A stretch of 64,000 nt of DNA from Chitinophaga polysaccharea. GTDB lineage: Bacteria > Bacteroidota > Bacteroidia > Chitinophagales > Chitinophagaceae. The translations under genes were made by a program, and so were the position numbers. This document shows, piece after piece, positions 46,401 to 55,155 of the stretch. The notes under the pieces are model-generated. The model made no database searches, had not been told where the DNA came from, and saw nothing but the letters and a program-made list of their open reading frames with translations. The DNA lies in assembly GCF_902150045.1 (NCBI RefSeq), contig NZ_CABFVU010000004.1, positions 744,001-808,000 of the forward strand. Direction: 5' to 3'. Position 1 is the first letter of the stretch. Each line of letters starts with the position of its first letter.

Positions 46401-46713
46401 ACACGTAAATAAAATAGTAGACGGTAGGTCTTGTCTTACCAATAATTCTATTGTGATTAGTTCGGACGAAGAAGGAGTTTCTGTGATAGATTATATCAGA
46501 GATAAGAAAATTAACATGATCATCAATATTTGTGTAGGCAAAGGGTCAATACAGGATGAAATGAATGTCCGCCAACAGGCTTTAATACATAATATACCTG
46601 TAATTACAACCTTACCTGCTGCAATGGCCACGGTAAATGCGCTTTCAGAATCATTTGGAAAAAATAGTTATATGAATGTAAGACCATTGCAAGAGTTATA
46701 TCTGACAGAATAA
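43432..46713 (+). CDS. carB: carbamoyl-phosphate synthase large subunit
   Basis: A 1093-residue full-length CarB. Two ATP-grasp synthetase halves: [21 protein letters not shown] with [12 protein letters not shown], and [20 protein letters not shown] with [12 protein letters not shown]. The C-terminal allosteric MGS domain ends [16 protein letters not shown]. The start at 43432 adjoins the carA stop; the ATG at 43486 ([14 protein letters not shown]) matches the family N-terminus better. Product: carbamoyl phosphate for pyrimidines or arginine, or a special pathway. No carbamoyltransferase is nearby. AT-rich codon use differs from flanking genes. Confidence 0.92.
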   Translation: [1093 protein letters not shown]

Positions 46714-46786
46714 ATCTGTAGTAGATTGTATTGATCTGAAAAAAACGAAAAAGGTGAAGATGTAAACCATCCTAAGTATTGAATCA

Positions 46787-46833
46787 AAAATAAATGCGAG
46801 GTGCTGGCAACTTGCCAGTGCTTCGCTTATTTT
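46787..46833 (+). terminator. long hairpin terminator after carB
   Basis: CTGGCAA-C-TTGCCAG at the tip, extended by outer pairing of AAAATAA...GCGAG with CTTCGCTTATTTT, ~75 bp after the carB stop. Probably the end of the carAB transcript. Confidence 0.65.
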
Positions 46834-46857
46834 GATCTTGTGGTTCATTAAAATCAG

Positions 46858-46899
46858 AAAAGTTATTGTATGCGGCCAATGCCGCATGCAATAACTTTT
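46858..46899 (+). terminator. second hairpin downstream of carB
   Basis: A 19-bp stem (18 of 19 pairs; AAAAGTTATTG and its partner) with a 4-nt loop CAAT, ending CTTTTG. A long, strong, perhaps bidirectional structure that closes the carAB island on the right. Confidence 0.6.
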
Positions 46900-46997
46900 G
46901 AACTTTAGAACGTATAAGGGGTCAGAAAGCTATCAGAAATCAGAAAAGTACCCTGAAGTTCAGAGATGTCTTCTCCTCCAAATATCTACTTATTTCC

Positions 46998-47162
46998 TAC
47001 TACCTGAAGTTAGAACTAGAGAACCTCATGCTGCATGAAAAGCTAAATCACCTCATCATCCGGCAACAGGAAGACATTATCGAAATCTAGAAAACGCAGC
47101 TGGAGCAGATGAACGGCATGATCCGGCACCTGGAAGGCAGGCAGGGGGAGGCCGGTAAATAA
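46998..47162 (+). pseudogene. remnant of a DUF1003-type protein C-terminus
   Basis: The frame reads YYLKLELENLMLHEKLNHLI followed by IRQQEDIIEI, an in-frame TAG where Gln is expected, then KTQLEQMNGMIRHLEGRQGE to a TAA. The LHEKLDHLI / QQ / EIQ / Q pattern is that of DUF1003 membrane proteins. Only the cytoplasmic tail remains; the membrane part is gone. It marks a break in the old chromosome beside the AT-rich insert. Recognition is from pattern only. Confidence 0.45.
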
Positions 47163-47179
47163 ATGACATCCTCTTTTAT

Positions 47180-48688
47180 TTATCCTTCCGTTAGTAATTT
47201 ATCCAGCAATGCTTTCAATTCAGGATTGGAAGGCCGCAGCGCATCGGCACTTACAATTTTGCCATCCGGCGCAATCAGTATAAACCGTGGAATGGAATTG
47301 ATGTTGAATTTTTGGATGAAGTCGGACCGGAAATCCTTATCCGCAAGCAACTGTATACCTTTCAGGTTTCCTTTCTGAACAAAATCTTTCCACTTTTGTT
47401 TATCAGCGGTTTTGTCTACCGACAGGCTCACAAACCGGATCTTTTTATGTTCGTAAAGCGCTTCTATCTTCGATAAATGGGGGATCTCCATTTTACAGGG
47501 GCCGCACCAGGTGGCCCATACATCTATATAAACATATTTCCCGCGTAAATCTTTCAGGGAAACTTTTTTACCGTTCACATCTTCATAAGAAAAATCAGGG
47601 GCAGGGGAATTATCGCCATAGGTATTGGCATTCCTGTAAATGTCCTGGATCTCTTTCAGGTGTGCGGGATGTTTTGCGCCGGCAACGTAATCTTTATACA
47701 AACTATCGCGCACCCGTTTATCCTTCAGCATTTTCAGCGCATTCTGTGTGCCGGTATACGTGTAGTATTCCAGCATAAAGGAATTCGTGATTTCACCCCT
47801 GGAAATATACAGGTCCATCAGGGTCCGTATGTTATTGTCTTTCACAGATGCTTCAAACAAATGCCTGTACTTTGTGTACTGGATAACGGAAAGGTAGTGG
47901 TCCAGCACTTCCCTGTACCAGGCAGATTGCTGGAACAATGCGGAATCGTTCTTATCCCAGTTGTTCATGGTGATATTATCCAGCAGCCTGCGCTCTGTGC
48001 TGTCGGCCCTTTTTACCCACATGGCGCTGCGTGCCTCAGATAAGCGGCGCTGGAAAGCGGTATCTGTGCGGTCGCCGGTTTCCATCATTTTATAGAAGGC
48101 TTCCTGTTTTTCCAGGTCTGTTCCGTAATACAGGCTGTAGTCGGACAGCACATATTTGGCATAGTAGGCAAGGTCCTTACCGGCCATCTCCCGGAAAAAA
48201 GCGCTGGGCGACTGGTCAAACAAATGTTGTCCATCTTTCACAAAAGCGTCCATTTTGCTGATAAATACTGGTACGGGGGTATACAAGGCTTCCTGGGCAA
48301 GCAACCGCTCCGGGGAAGTCTGTACATATCTGGACAGTGCTTTCCGTGCGTCTGAAACGGCATTGTTTTCAATGCTGCCTTTGCCGCTGAAGCGGTAAGT
48401 GCTATCTGGTCCCAGCGCAATCTGGAGCTGGTAGCCCGGTTCCAGGTACAGCTGCCCTACGCCGGTCAGGGAATAGAATCCTTTTGCAGGTAAGGTCACT
48501 TTGCTGCTAAAGGTACCGTCCCCATTTACGGGGATCAGCAGGTCGGCTCCGGTCATATTTTTCAGGTGCAGCGGCGTAGTAATATCGCTGCTGTTCAATT
48601 TGCCGGAAAGGGTAGTATTTTGTTTTTGTGCATCGGCTGTTGTGAACAGCAGTGTGCAGGGTATCAGTGCGAGAATAATGCTTTTCAT
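47180..48688 (-). CDS. TlpA-family thiol:disulfide oxidoreductase with DUF4369-like N-terminus
   Basis: A 502-residue exported protein. Signal peptide 1-20 (ending ADAQ); residues ~25-110 are beta-rich like DUF4369; a helical middle region follows; residues ~370-500 are a thioredoxin fold with WATWCGPCKMEIPHL (CxxC) and the cis-Pro in SIPRFILIAPDG. Such proteins accompany SusC/SusD systems in Bacteroidota and may reduce periplasmic disulfides. The start at 48688 begins the signal peptide. It follows susD by 10 bp. Confidence 0.88.
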   Translation of the reverse strand: MKSIILALIPCTLLFTTADAQKQNTTLSGKLNSSDITTPLHLKNMTGADLLIPVNGDGTFSSKVTLPAKGFYSLTGVGQLYLEPGYQLQIALGPDSTYRFSGKGSIENNAVSDARKALSRYVQTSPERLLAQEALYTPVPVFISKMDAFVKDGQHLFDQSPSAFFREMAGKDLAYYAKYVLSDYSLYYGTDLEKQEAFYKMMETGDRTDTAFQRRLSEARSAMWVKRADSTERRLLDNITMNNWDKNDSALFQQSAWYREVLDHYLSVIQYTKYRHLFEASVKDNNIRTLMDLYISRGEITNSFMLEYYTYTGTQNALKMLKDKRVRDSLYKDYVAGAKHPAHLKEIQDIYRNANTYGDNSPAPDFSYEDVNGKKVSLKDLRGKYVYIDVWATWCGPCKMEIPHLSKIEALYEHKKIRFVSLSVDKTADKQKWKDFVQKGNLKGIQLLADKDFRSDFIQKFNINSIPRFILIAPDGKIVSADALRPSNPELKALLDKLLTEG

Positions 48689-48698
48689 GTAATAGTGA

Positions 48699-50048
48699 TT
48701 AACGGTCATTTAATTGCATATCCGGGTTAAATTGTTGTACGCGGGCAGGGATCTGGAAAACATACTTTTTGCTGCCTGGTTCCAGCGTGCCTTTTAAGGC
48801 GCCGGTGCTGTTCACCCTGCGCTCTACCAAAGGCATACGCCCTTCGCGGTCCAGGCGCTTCATATCCATCCAGCGCAGCCCGCGGAAGGCCAGTTCCCGT
48901 CTGCGCTCTTCCAGCACTTTCTTTAACGCGTCTTCCTTATCAGTGGCCGACAGGGGCGTATAAGCATCTGTTTTGAACCGGTATTTCCGCAGTTCATTTA
49001 CTACGTTCATGGCGGCTTCGGTTTGATTATCACGTGCCAGTACCTCAGCTTTTGTCAGGTACATTTCCTGGAAGGTAGTACCGAAATTGGAGTAGCCGTT
49101 TTCAGCGGAATAATAGTAATCATCCGGAGCGGTATCAAACGAATAGGCAAGAAAGAGCAACCGGAGATCGCCAGGTTGGTATAAAGTACTCAATCCACGC
49201 TGCATGCCCATCATAGAGGGGATCGTATAATCTGACGAAGCGCGTTGCCAGAGCACCTGTGGATTCATATCAGTTGGAGGAAAGGCATACGCATCTTCAT
49301 AGTCATTGAAGTTGATCATGCTGTGCGGCGCGGTTAGCGCCAGGTCGGTATACTTTTTCGTGTTGGCATAATCCTGCATATAGAGATACACCCTTGACAG
49401 CAAACTATACGCAGCATATTTTGTAGGCCGGTATTTGTTGAGGTTGGTGAGCGGCAATGCAGCAATGGCATCTGTTACATTGGTAACGATGGTATCCAGT
49501 GTTGTTTGTACGGAAGACCGTGGCGGCGCTTTATCGGTTACATTGGTGCTTTGCACCAGCGGCAAACCGGGATCGTTGGCGGCAGTTGCGGGATTATATG
49601 CTTTTGCAAAAAGCGTCAGCAACATAAAATAGCAGTCTGCACGGATCACCAGGGCTTCTGCGAGTGTGGAGGCACGGGCGGCCGGTGTGCCATCTGTGGT
49701 GGCCATCACATTATTGATGATCACGTTGGCATTGTAAATACTGTTATACAGATCGCCCCATGCAGCGGGGCTTTCTTTTTCGTTCTGGTCGATCCCTGGC
49801 CGCCAGTAGTAAGCATTAGCTGCGGGCACAGTGCTCAGGTCATCAAATTCCTCGTAGTAATCGTCTGTGCAATATAACAAGGCAGGCGGAAATGTAAGGG
49901 TCAGTTGCCTGGAATTCAGCATCAGCTGGTAATCGCTCAGCTTCTCCGGGATCACGATCCCTTTTGGCTTTACTTCCAGGAACTTATCACAGCCGGAGAA
50001 ACCGGCGGTTGTAAGTAAAAGGATAAAGACAATATTGATTGATCTCAT
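48699..50048 (-). CDS. SusD/RagB-family lipoprotein
   Basis: A 449-residue surface lipoprotein; lipobox FSGC (Cys20). SusD-type helices: SDYQLMLNSRQLT, ALVIRADCYFMLLTLFAKAY, KYAAYSLLSRVYLYMQDYA and the C-terminal LEERRRELAFRGLRWMDMKRLDREGRM, then a RPIP-like end IPARVQQFNPDMQLND. It binds ligand for the adjacent SusC. Its relatively short length and the partner TlpA suggest a peptide or protein-derived ligand rather than a long glycan; that is inference. Confidence 0.9.
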   Translation of the reverse strand: MRSINIVFILLLTTAGFSGCDKFLEVKPKGIVIPEKLSDYQLMLNSRQLTLTFPPALLYCTDDYYEEFDDLSTVPAANAYYWRPGIDQNEKESPAAWGDLYNSIYNANVIINNVMATTDGTPAARASTLAEALVIRADCYFMLLTLFAKAYNPATAANDPGLPLVQSTNVTDKAPPRSSVQTTLDTIVTNVTDAIAALPLTNLNKYRPTKYAAYSLLSRVYLYMQDYANTKKYTDLALTAPHSMINFNDYEDAYAFPPTDMNPQVLWQRASSDYTIPSMMGMQRGLSTLYQPGDLRLLFLAYSFDTAPDDYYYSAENGYSNFGTTFQEMYLTKAEVLARDNQTEAAMNVVNELRKYRFKTDAYTPLSATDKEDALKKVLEERRRELAFRGLRWMDMKRLDREGRMPLVERRVNSTGALKGTLEPGSKKYVFQIPARVQQFNPDMQLNDR

Positions 50049-50058
50049 AGATGAATGA

Positions 50059-53000
50059 TTAGAAGTTAGTAAAAAGGGAAATGCTGTAAAGCGGCCGTTG
50101 TGGTAATTGTCGCACGCCGCTGGTACGGTCTATTGCCTCCGGGTCAATATCATTTCCGCTGAAAGTATAGTAGAACAGGTTTTGTCCCTGTAAACGGACC
50201 TGCGTCTGATTGAGCCCCATCCGTTTCAGAAATTCAAACTTCGGGTTATAGGTGACGATCAGGTCGCGTAGCCGGATATAATCGGCTTTGCGGATGAACT
50301 GTGCTGCATATTGGTAACCGTAACGGGCATACGAAGAGAAATAGTATGGATCCTGCGCTCTGCCAGGTGTTAGCCCGGGAATATTGGTATATAGCTCATC
50401 GCCGGCTTTTTTCCAGTAATTGGAGGAGCCTTCTAACAGGGGAGTACTGTAAGTAGTGATGTTCACAGGATTCGGTTGTTCCACCCGCATCACATGCCCA
50501 CCGTAATACATGAAGAGGAATGAAACATCAAATGCGCCTACAGTGAACTGGTTATTCAGACCCAATACATATTTGGGCGTAGTGGTACCGCTGTAGATCA
50601 GGTCCTCAAATGCTACATCCACCACCGCATTGCCATAAAAATCAAGGATATGCCGGCCACCTTTGGCGTCATATACAAAGGGTTTACCCATATCCGTTAG
50701 TCCGCCGTAATTATAGCTGAATAATGCATCCATGGGATAGCCCTGCCGGTTGATACGACTGCTGGTAATATATTCTGAATTATCATACTCGCTGGCTTTT
50801 ACCGCCAGTACTTTATTATGGTTCAGCGATGCGGTGAGACCGGTGCGCCATTCGAACCTGCGGTTTTGTACATTTACGGATGAAATCAACAGGTCCACGC
50901 CGCTGTTCCGGATAGTAGCCGTATTGGCGTTGTACTGGTTAAAGCCACTGGTAGGGTCAGCGTCAAATTGCCCGAACACATCACCCGTTCTTTTGTAGTA
51001 ATAGTCCACAGAGCCAAACAGCCGGTTGTTAAAGAATCCGTAGTCCAGGCGAAAGTTGTAGGTGCGGGTTGTTTCCCAGCGTAATGATTGGTTCTCTGGC
51101 GTCATCACATAAAAAGATGGCTGGGATACCTCAAATACATTGTTCAGCTGCGAAGCCAGGATGAGGAAAGGGCCGTTGTTACTCAGCGGTACGTTACCAT
51201 TGAAACCTGTGGTAGCATTGAGCTTCAGCTCACTGATCCAGGTTTTGTCTTTCAGGAAATCTTCCATATGGAGGCGCCATGCAGCGCCAGCGGACCATAA
51301 AGGGCGGTACTTATATTTAGGGTCCACGCCAAACAGGTTGGACTGGTCGATACGGTAACTACCGGTAACAATATATTTACTGTTGTAGATATAGGTGCCC
51401 TGTGCATACCAGGAAAGAAAGCGCCGGTCGGAACTGGTTTCATTGAGATAATCCCTCAGCGAAAGAGCACCACCAAACTGGGATACGTCCGGGAATGCAG
51501 GGTTTACCCAAAGGCTCGCGCGTTGCAGGTTAGCGGGTTTGCTGATCAGGGATTGACCGTCGTACCCGAAGTAACTGTTAAGATAGCTGTCGCTGGTGGT
51601 TTTCCGCTGTTCGGCGCCAAGGATGCCCGACATTTCATGCCGGCTGTTGGCAGAGCGTTTATCAAAGTTCAGCTGTGCGCGCAGGGTGTAGTTCACGGCT
51701 TTCTGGTCTGTTCTCCGGAGAATATTACCCTGCGGGATATCAATGAACAAAGGTCTCCCGTTGGGATCTTTGGCGGCTTTAAGGTTCAGCAGTTTGCGTA
51801 CCATGTAGGATTGTTCATTGAGCAGGTTGTCCTGCAGCCCTTGCTGCCGTTCATAATTACCGCCCACTTCTGCCGACATCCAATCGGTGAGCTTTCCTTC
51901 CAGCCGGGCCTGTACCCTGAACACATTGGTATTGATGCTGGTGGTATTGGCTGTGAGCTCACGGTAGGGATAATAGAGCTGATCATACAGGCCCTGTGCA
52001 ATGAGGCGGTTGTTACGCTCACGGCTAACGCCAAAGTTAAGATAGTCCCTGTTGGTTCCCTGCGCAACCGCCAGGGGAGTACCGTTGGTATCGGCCAGCT
52101 TTTCATAGGGATAAAAATCATTGATGGGAGCAGTGAAGCCTTTTTCAGATTCGGCGTGCGAATATACACCGCGGAAATCCATTTTCAGCCGGTTGGAAAG
52201 CTGGTAGGTATTGGCAAAATTCAGGATCAGCTGGTTGTTCTTCGCGCCAATATTCACTGGTTGTTCGGCAATATAATTCACGCCCAGCAGGTAAGTGCTT
52301 TTGTCGTTTCCCCCGCTTACATCCAGGTTAAGATTGGTAGCCTGGCGGGTGCGGAAATAGAGATCTTTATATCCTGCTGTATTATCGTAACTGCCCAGCG
52401 AATCCAGCATTTGCCGGGCTACGGCCGCAGAAATGCGTTTTTGCTGCTCATCGAAAAGGATGGCGGTGGCAGGGCTCATGGGCCGGCCATAAGCGGTATA
52501 GGAGCTTTCATCGGGGTTGCTGCGCCTGAACTGTGCTTCCTGCAGGGTTACAAATTCCTTTGCACCCGCAAATTTCAGGTAACCAAAATCGGGCGATTGC
52601 TGCAATGCAGTGGTGGCGCGCAAACTGAATCTTGCTTTACCGGATTTTCCACGTTTGGTTTCCACCACTATCACCCCGTTGGAGGCGCGTACGCCGTAAA
52701 TGGCAGCAGCAGCGGCATCCCGCAGTACGGAAATGGAAACGATATCGATGGGATTGATAGTGTTGAGGTCTATCTCCGTGGGAAAGCCATCTACCACTAT
52801 CAGCGGCTTTTTTACCGCATCAAAGGTGGAAACACCGCGGATAGACAATTCCCCGGACTGGCTGTTGTACACCAAACCAGGTACCTTTCCTTCCAGGCTT
52901 TCCAGGAAGTTACCGGTGACGGCTACACGTTGATCGTATTCCTTTTGCGTTACCACTGAAGCGGCGCCGGTAAGCTGGTATTTGGGGATCTTTTTGTACC

Positions 53001-53610
53001 CGGTGGAAACTGTCACATTTTCCAGGTTCCGCACATCCGCCCGGAGCGCAATACGGATATCGCTGCGCCCATTCACCGTAATTTCCTGCGGGATATAGCC
53101 GATCATCTTTACCACCAGCACGGCGCCTTCTTCCACCTCGCCGCTGAGCAGGAATAAGCCGCCGTCGTCTGTAACAGTGCCGCGGGCACTGCCTTTCAGC
53201 AGGATGGTGACGCCGGGCAGAGGTTCCCCTTTTTCATTGACCACGGTTCCCTTTAAATGAGCCAGCTGTGCAGCCGCGAAACTGGCCGGCGAGGTGCTCG
53301 GAGATTGCTGCGGCCGGGGTTTTTCTGTTACAAGGATCGTATTGTTACGGATCACATATTTTAGCGGTTGCTCCCTGAACGTAAGCTCCAGGAATGCTTC
53401 CAGCTGCATGTTGCGCGCGTTTACCGTAACTGTCCTGGCATTTTTCAGCAGGTCGGCATTGTATACCACCAGGTACCCGGTTTGTTCCCTGATCACGGAA
53501 AACGCTTTTTCAAGCGGTACATTTTTCCCCGAAAAGGTGATCTGTTGCGCATAGCTGCCCGCTGTTACATGCAGGAATGCAGCTATAAGAAGAAGCATGG
53601 TTAGTTTCAT
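50059..53610 (-). CDS. SusC/RagA-family TonB-dependent transporter with STN domain
   Basis: An 1183-residue outer-membrane transporter. Signal peptide 1-20 (ending SYAQ); STN (secretin/TonB N-terminal) domain ~25-95 (FSGKNVPLEKAFSVIREQTG), which talks to an inner-membrane anti-sigma factor; carboxypeptidase-D-like domain ~120-205; plug with AIYGVRASNGVIVVETKRG; barrel to the C-terminal LYSISLFTNF. The start at 53610 begins the signal peptide. With the upstream FecR and ECF sigma factor this is a cell-surface signalling set: transport triggers its own expression. Confidence 0.93.
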   Translation of the reverse strand: MKLTMLLLIAAFLHVTAGSYAQQITFSGKNVPLEKAFSVIREQTGYLVVYNADLLKNARTVTVNARNMQLEAFLELTFREQPLKYVIRNNTILVTEKPRPQQSPSTSPASFAAAQLAHLKGTVVNEKGEPLPGVTILLKGSARGTVTDDGGLFLLSGEVEEGAVLVVKMIGYIPQEITVNGRSDIRIALRADVRNLENVTVSTGYKKIPKYQLTGAASVVTQKEYDQRVAVTGNFLESLEGKVPGLVYNSQSGELSIRGVSTFDAVKKPLIVVDGFPTEIDLNTINPIDIVSISVLRDAAAAAIYGVRASNGVIVVETKRGKSGKARFSLRATTALQQSPDFGYLKFAGAKEFVTLQEAQFRRSNPDESSYTAYGRPMSPATAILFDEQQKRISAAVARQMLDSLGSYDNTAGYKDLYFRTRQATNLNLDVSGGNDKSTYLLGVNYIAEQPVNIGAKNNQLILNFANTYQLSNRLKMDFRGVYSHAESEKGFTAPINDFYPYEKLADTNGTPLAVAQGTNRDYLNFGVSRERNNRLIAQGLYDQLYYPYRELTANTTSINTNVFRVQARLEGKLTDWMSAEVGGNYERQQGLQDNLLNEQSYMVRKLLNLKAAKDPNGRPLFIDIPQGNILRRTDQKAVNYTLRAQLNFDKRSANSRHEMSGILGAEQRKTTSDSYLNSYFGYDGQSLISKPANLQRASLWVNPAFPDVSQFGGALSLRDYLNETSSDRRFLSWYAQGTYIYNSKYIVTGSYRIDQSNLFGVDPKYKYRPLWSAGAAWRLHMEDFLKDKTWISELKLNATTGFNGNVPLSNNGPFLILASQLNNVFEVSQPSFYVMTPENQSLRWETTRTYNFRLDYGFFNNRLFGSVDYYYKRTGDVFGQFDADPTSGFNQYNANTATIRNSGVDLLISSVNVQNRRFEWRTGLTASLNHNKVLAVKASEYDNSEYITSSRINRQGYPMDALFSYNYGGLTDMGKPFVYDAKGGRHILDFYGNAVVDVAFEDLIYSGTTTPKYVLGLNNQFTVGAFDVSFLFMYYGGHVMRVEQPNPVNITTYSTPLLEGSSNYWKKAGDELYTNIPGLTPGRAQDPYYFSSYARYGYQYAAQFIRKADYIRLRDLIVTYNPKFEFLKRMGLNQTQVRLQGQNLFYYTFSGNDIDPEAIDRTSGVRQLPQRPLYSISLFTNF

Positions 53611-53825
53611 GATTTTTAGTATTGGGATCGTTGTCCGGTAGTGCGATCCTTTGATTTTGGCTGATAACCGGCAGCTGTACACAGCTGGAACCCCGGGGGC
53701 ATGCGGGCTTTGCATACGTTTCCCCGACCGGTTACAAAGAGCATTTAATTGCATAGCTTTGCAATGGTTTAGTTGATGAATAAGCAGTCTTGCGTGACTT
53801 GTTTTCTCAGTTAAGCCAACCTCTG

Positions 53826-53859
53826 ACCGGAAGTGCTTCGAACCGCTTCCGGTTTTTTT
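53826..53859 (+). terminator. plus-strand hairpin terminator in the susC leader region
   Basis: ACCGGAAG pairs with CTTCCGGT around a 12-nt loop and is followed by seven T on the plus strand. On the minus strand, where fecR and susC lie, no T-tract follows. No plus-strand gene is visible before it, so it could end an antisense or small RNA, or only be a weak fecR terminator. Confidence 0.55.
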
Positions 53860-53886
53860 GTGGCCGATGATCTGGTTGATTAATAA

Positions 53887-55053
53887 TTATGGCATAACAG
53901 TCAGTTTTCTTCCTGATAATTTAAAATGTACACCTGATTCCTGCAGGAATTCCAGTACGTCCTTCAACTCAAGATCCCGTCCCATTTCACCGCCGAAAGT
54001 AATAGCCGGAATATTCTTTTCGTATACTACTTCTACGTCATACCAGCGGGAAATTTGCCGCATTACCACTTCAAGCGGGGCTTGCTGGAAATTAAATATG
54101 CCGTTCTTCCAGGCAATGGCCTGGCTGGTATTCGCCTGTTTATTTACAGTAATGGACTGGCCTACTACTGCCTGTTCTCCCGGCAGCAATACCTGGTTGC
54201 CGGTAGTGGTTTTTACCAGGATCTTTCCCTGTAAAAGGGTGGCCCGCAATGCCGATTCGTCCGTATAGGCGTTTACGTTAAAGCTGGTACCCAATACCCT
54301 GATAGCAGTACCGTTGTCTGTTTTCACGGTAAATGGTTTGTGCGCATCAGCAGCTACTTCAAAGTAGGCTTCTCCCGTAACTGTCACATTTCTTTCTCTT
54401 TCCGGAAAAGTAACCGGGTACCGGAGCGAGGAGGCGGCATTGAGCCAAACGGTAGTACCATCCGGCAGTATCACGCGGAACTGGCGGCCCCGGGGCGTAG
54501 CTACCGTATTATAGGTAAGGGACGCAGAAGCAGCATTATTGCGGCTGTTGTATAACAGCTGCCCGTTCCGGAGCCTTACATCCGTATTTCCCTGTTGGGT
54601 GATGACCCCGTTTTTCAGGCTGTCGAGCACCACCTGTGAACCATCCGCAAGGGTAAGCACAGCGCCTTCCCTGCCCGGCTGGATGATGTTATTGGATTGT
54701 TGTGCAACTACTGCTACCGGCGACTCAGTACGGGTAAGGAAATAAAAGCCGGTGCCCAGCAGTAATAAAACAGCTGCCGCCGCCCACCATCTCCGCATGT
54801 TCACTGTTTTCGTACCGGAATGCGTGGCAGTGCGCCGATTGGCTTCTTCCAGTATATATGAGAACATCACCTGTTTATCTTCCGGCATTTCGCCGGGATA
54901 ATTATTTTTTTGCAGTACAGCTTCTATCGCGGCTTCCTGTATGGCTACGGCCCTGTCTTCCAACACCCATTGCCGGAAACGCTGTAACTCTTCCGGGGTA
55001 ATACTATCGTCCAGGAATTTTTCTACCAGATATTGAAATTCAGATGGCAACAT
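53887..55053 (-). CDS. FecR-family anti-sigma factor
   Basis: A 388-residue single-pass protein. The N-terminal cytoplasmic part (~1-85; ITPEELQRFRQWVLEDR) binds the ECF sigma factor. A membrane helix (~88-106, WWAAAAVLLLLGTGFYFL) is followed by the periplasmic FecR domain with TPRGRQFRVILPDGTTVWLNAAS and RYPVTFPERERNVTVTGEAYFEV, and a C-terminal DUF4974 (~310-388) that contacts the STN domain of the transporter. It lies between sigma factor and susC. Confidence 0.92.
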   Translation of the reverse strand: MLPSEFQYLVEKFLDDSITPEELQRFRQWVLEDRAVAIQEAAIEAVLQKNNYPGEMPEDKQVMFSYILEEANRRTATHSGTKTVNMRRWWAAAAVLLLLGTGFYFLTRTESPVAVVAQQSNNIIQPGREGAVLTLADGSQVVLDSLKNGVITQQGNTDVRLRNGQLLYNSRNNAASASLTYNTVATPRGRQFRVILPDGTTVWLNAASSLRYPVTFPERERNVTVTGEAYFEVAADAHKPFTVKTDNGTAIRVLGTSFNVNAYTDESALRATLLQGKILVKTTTGNQVLLPGEQAVVGQSITVNKQANTSQAIAWKNGIFNFQQAPLEVVMRQISRWYDVEVVYEKNIPAITFGGEMGRDLELKDVLEFLQESGVHFKLSGRKLTVMP

Positions 55054-55155
55054 AATAATGCGTTGTTAAAATGATAATAGTACCTGCCGCCTGAGGGCCA
55101 TTCCAGGTAAAGACAATCAAATAAACAGAGGTAAGACGTCTGGAAGAAAATATTT

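Noticed and set aside
51523..52959. A 478-codon open frame on the plus strand
   Set aside because: It lies entirely antisense to the SusC gene, which has clear domains; its Cys/Gly/His-rich product lacks any family motif. Long antisense frames are common in GC-balanced SusC genes.
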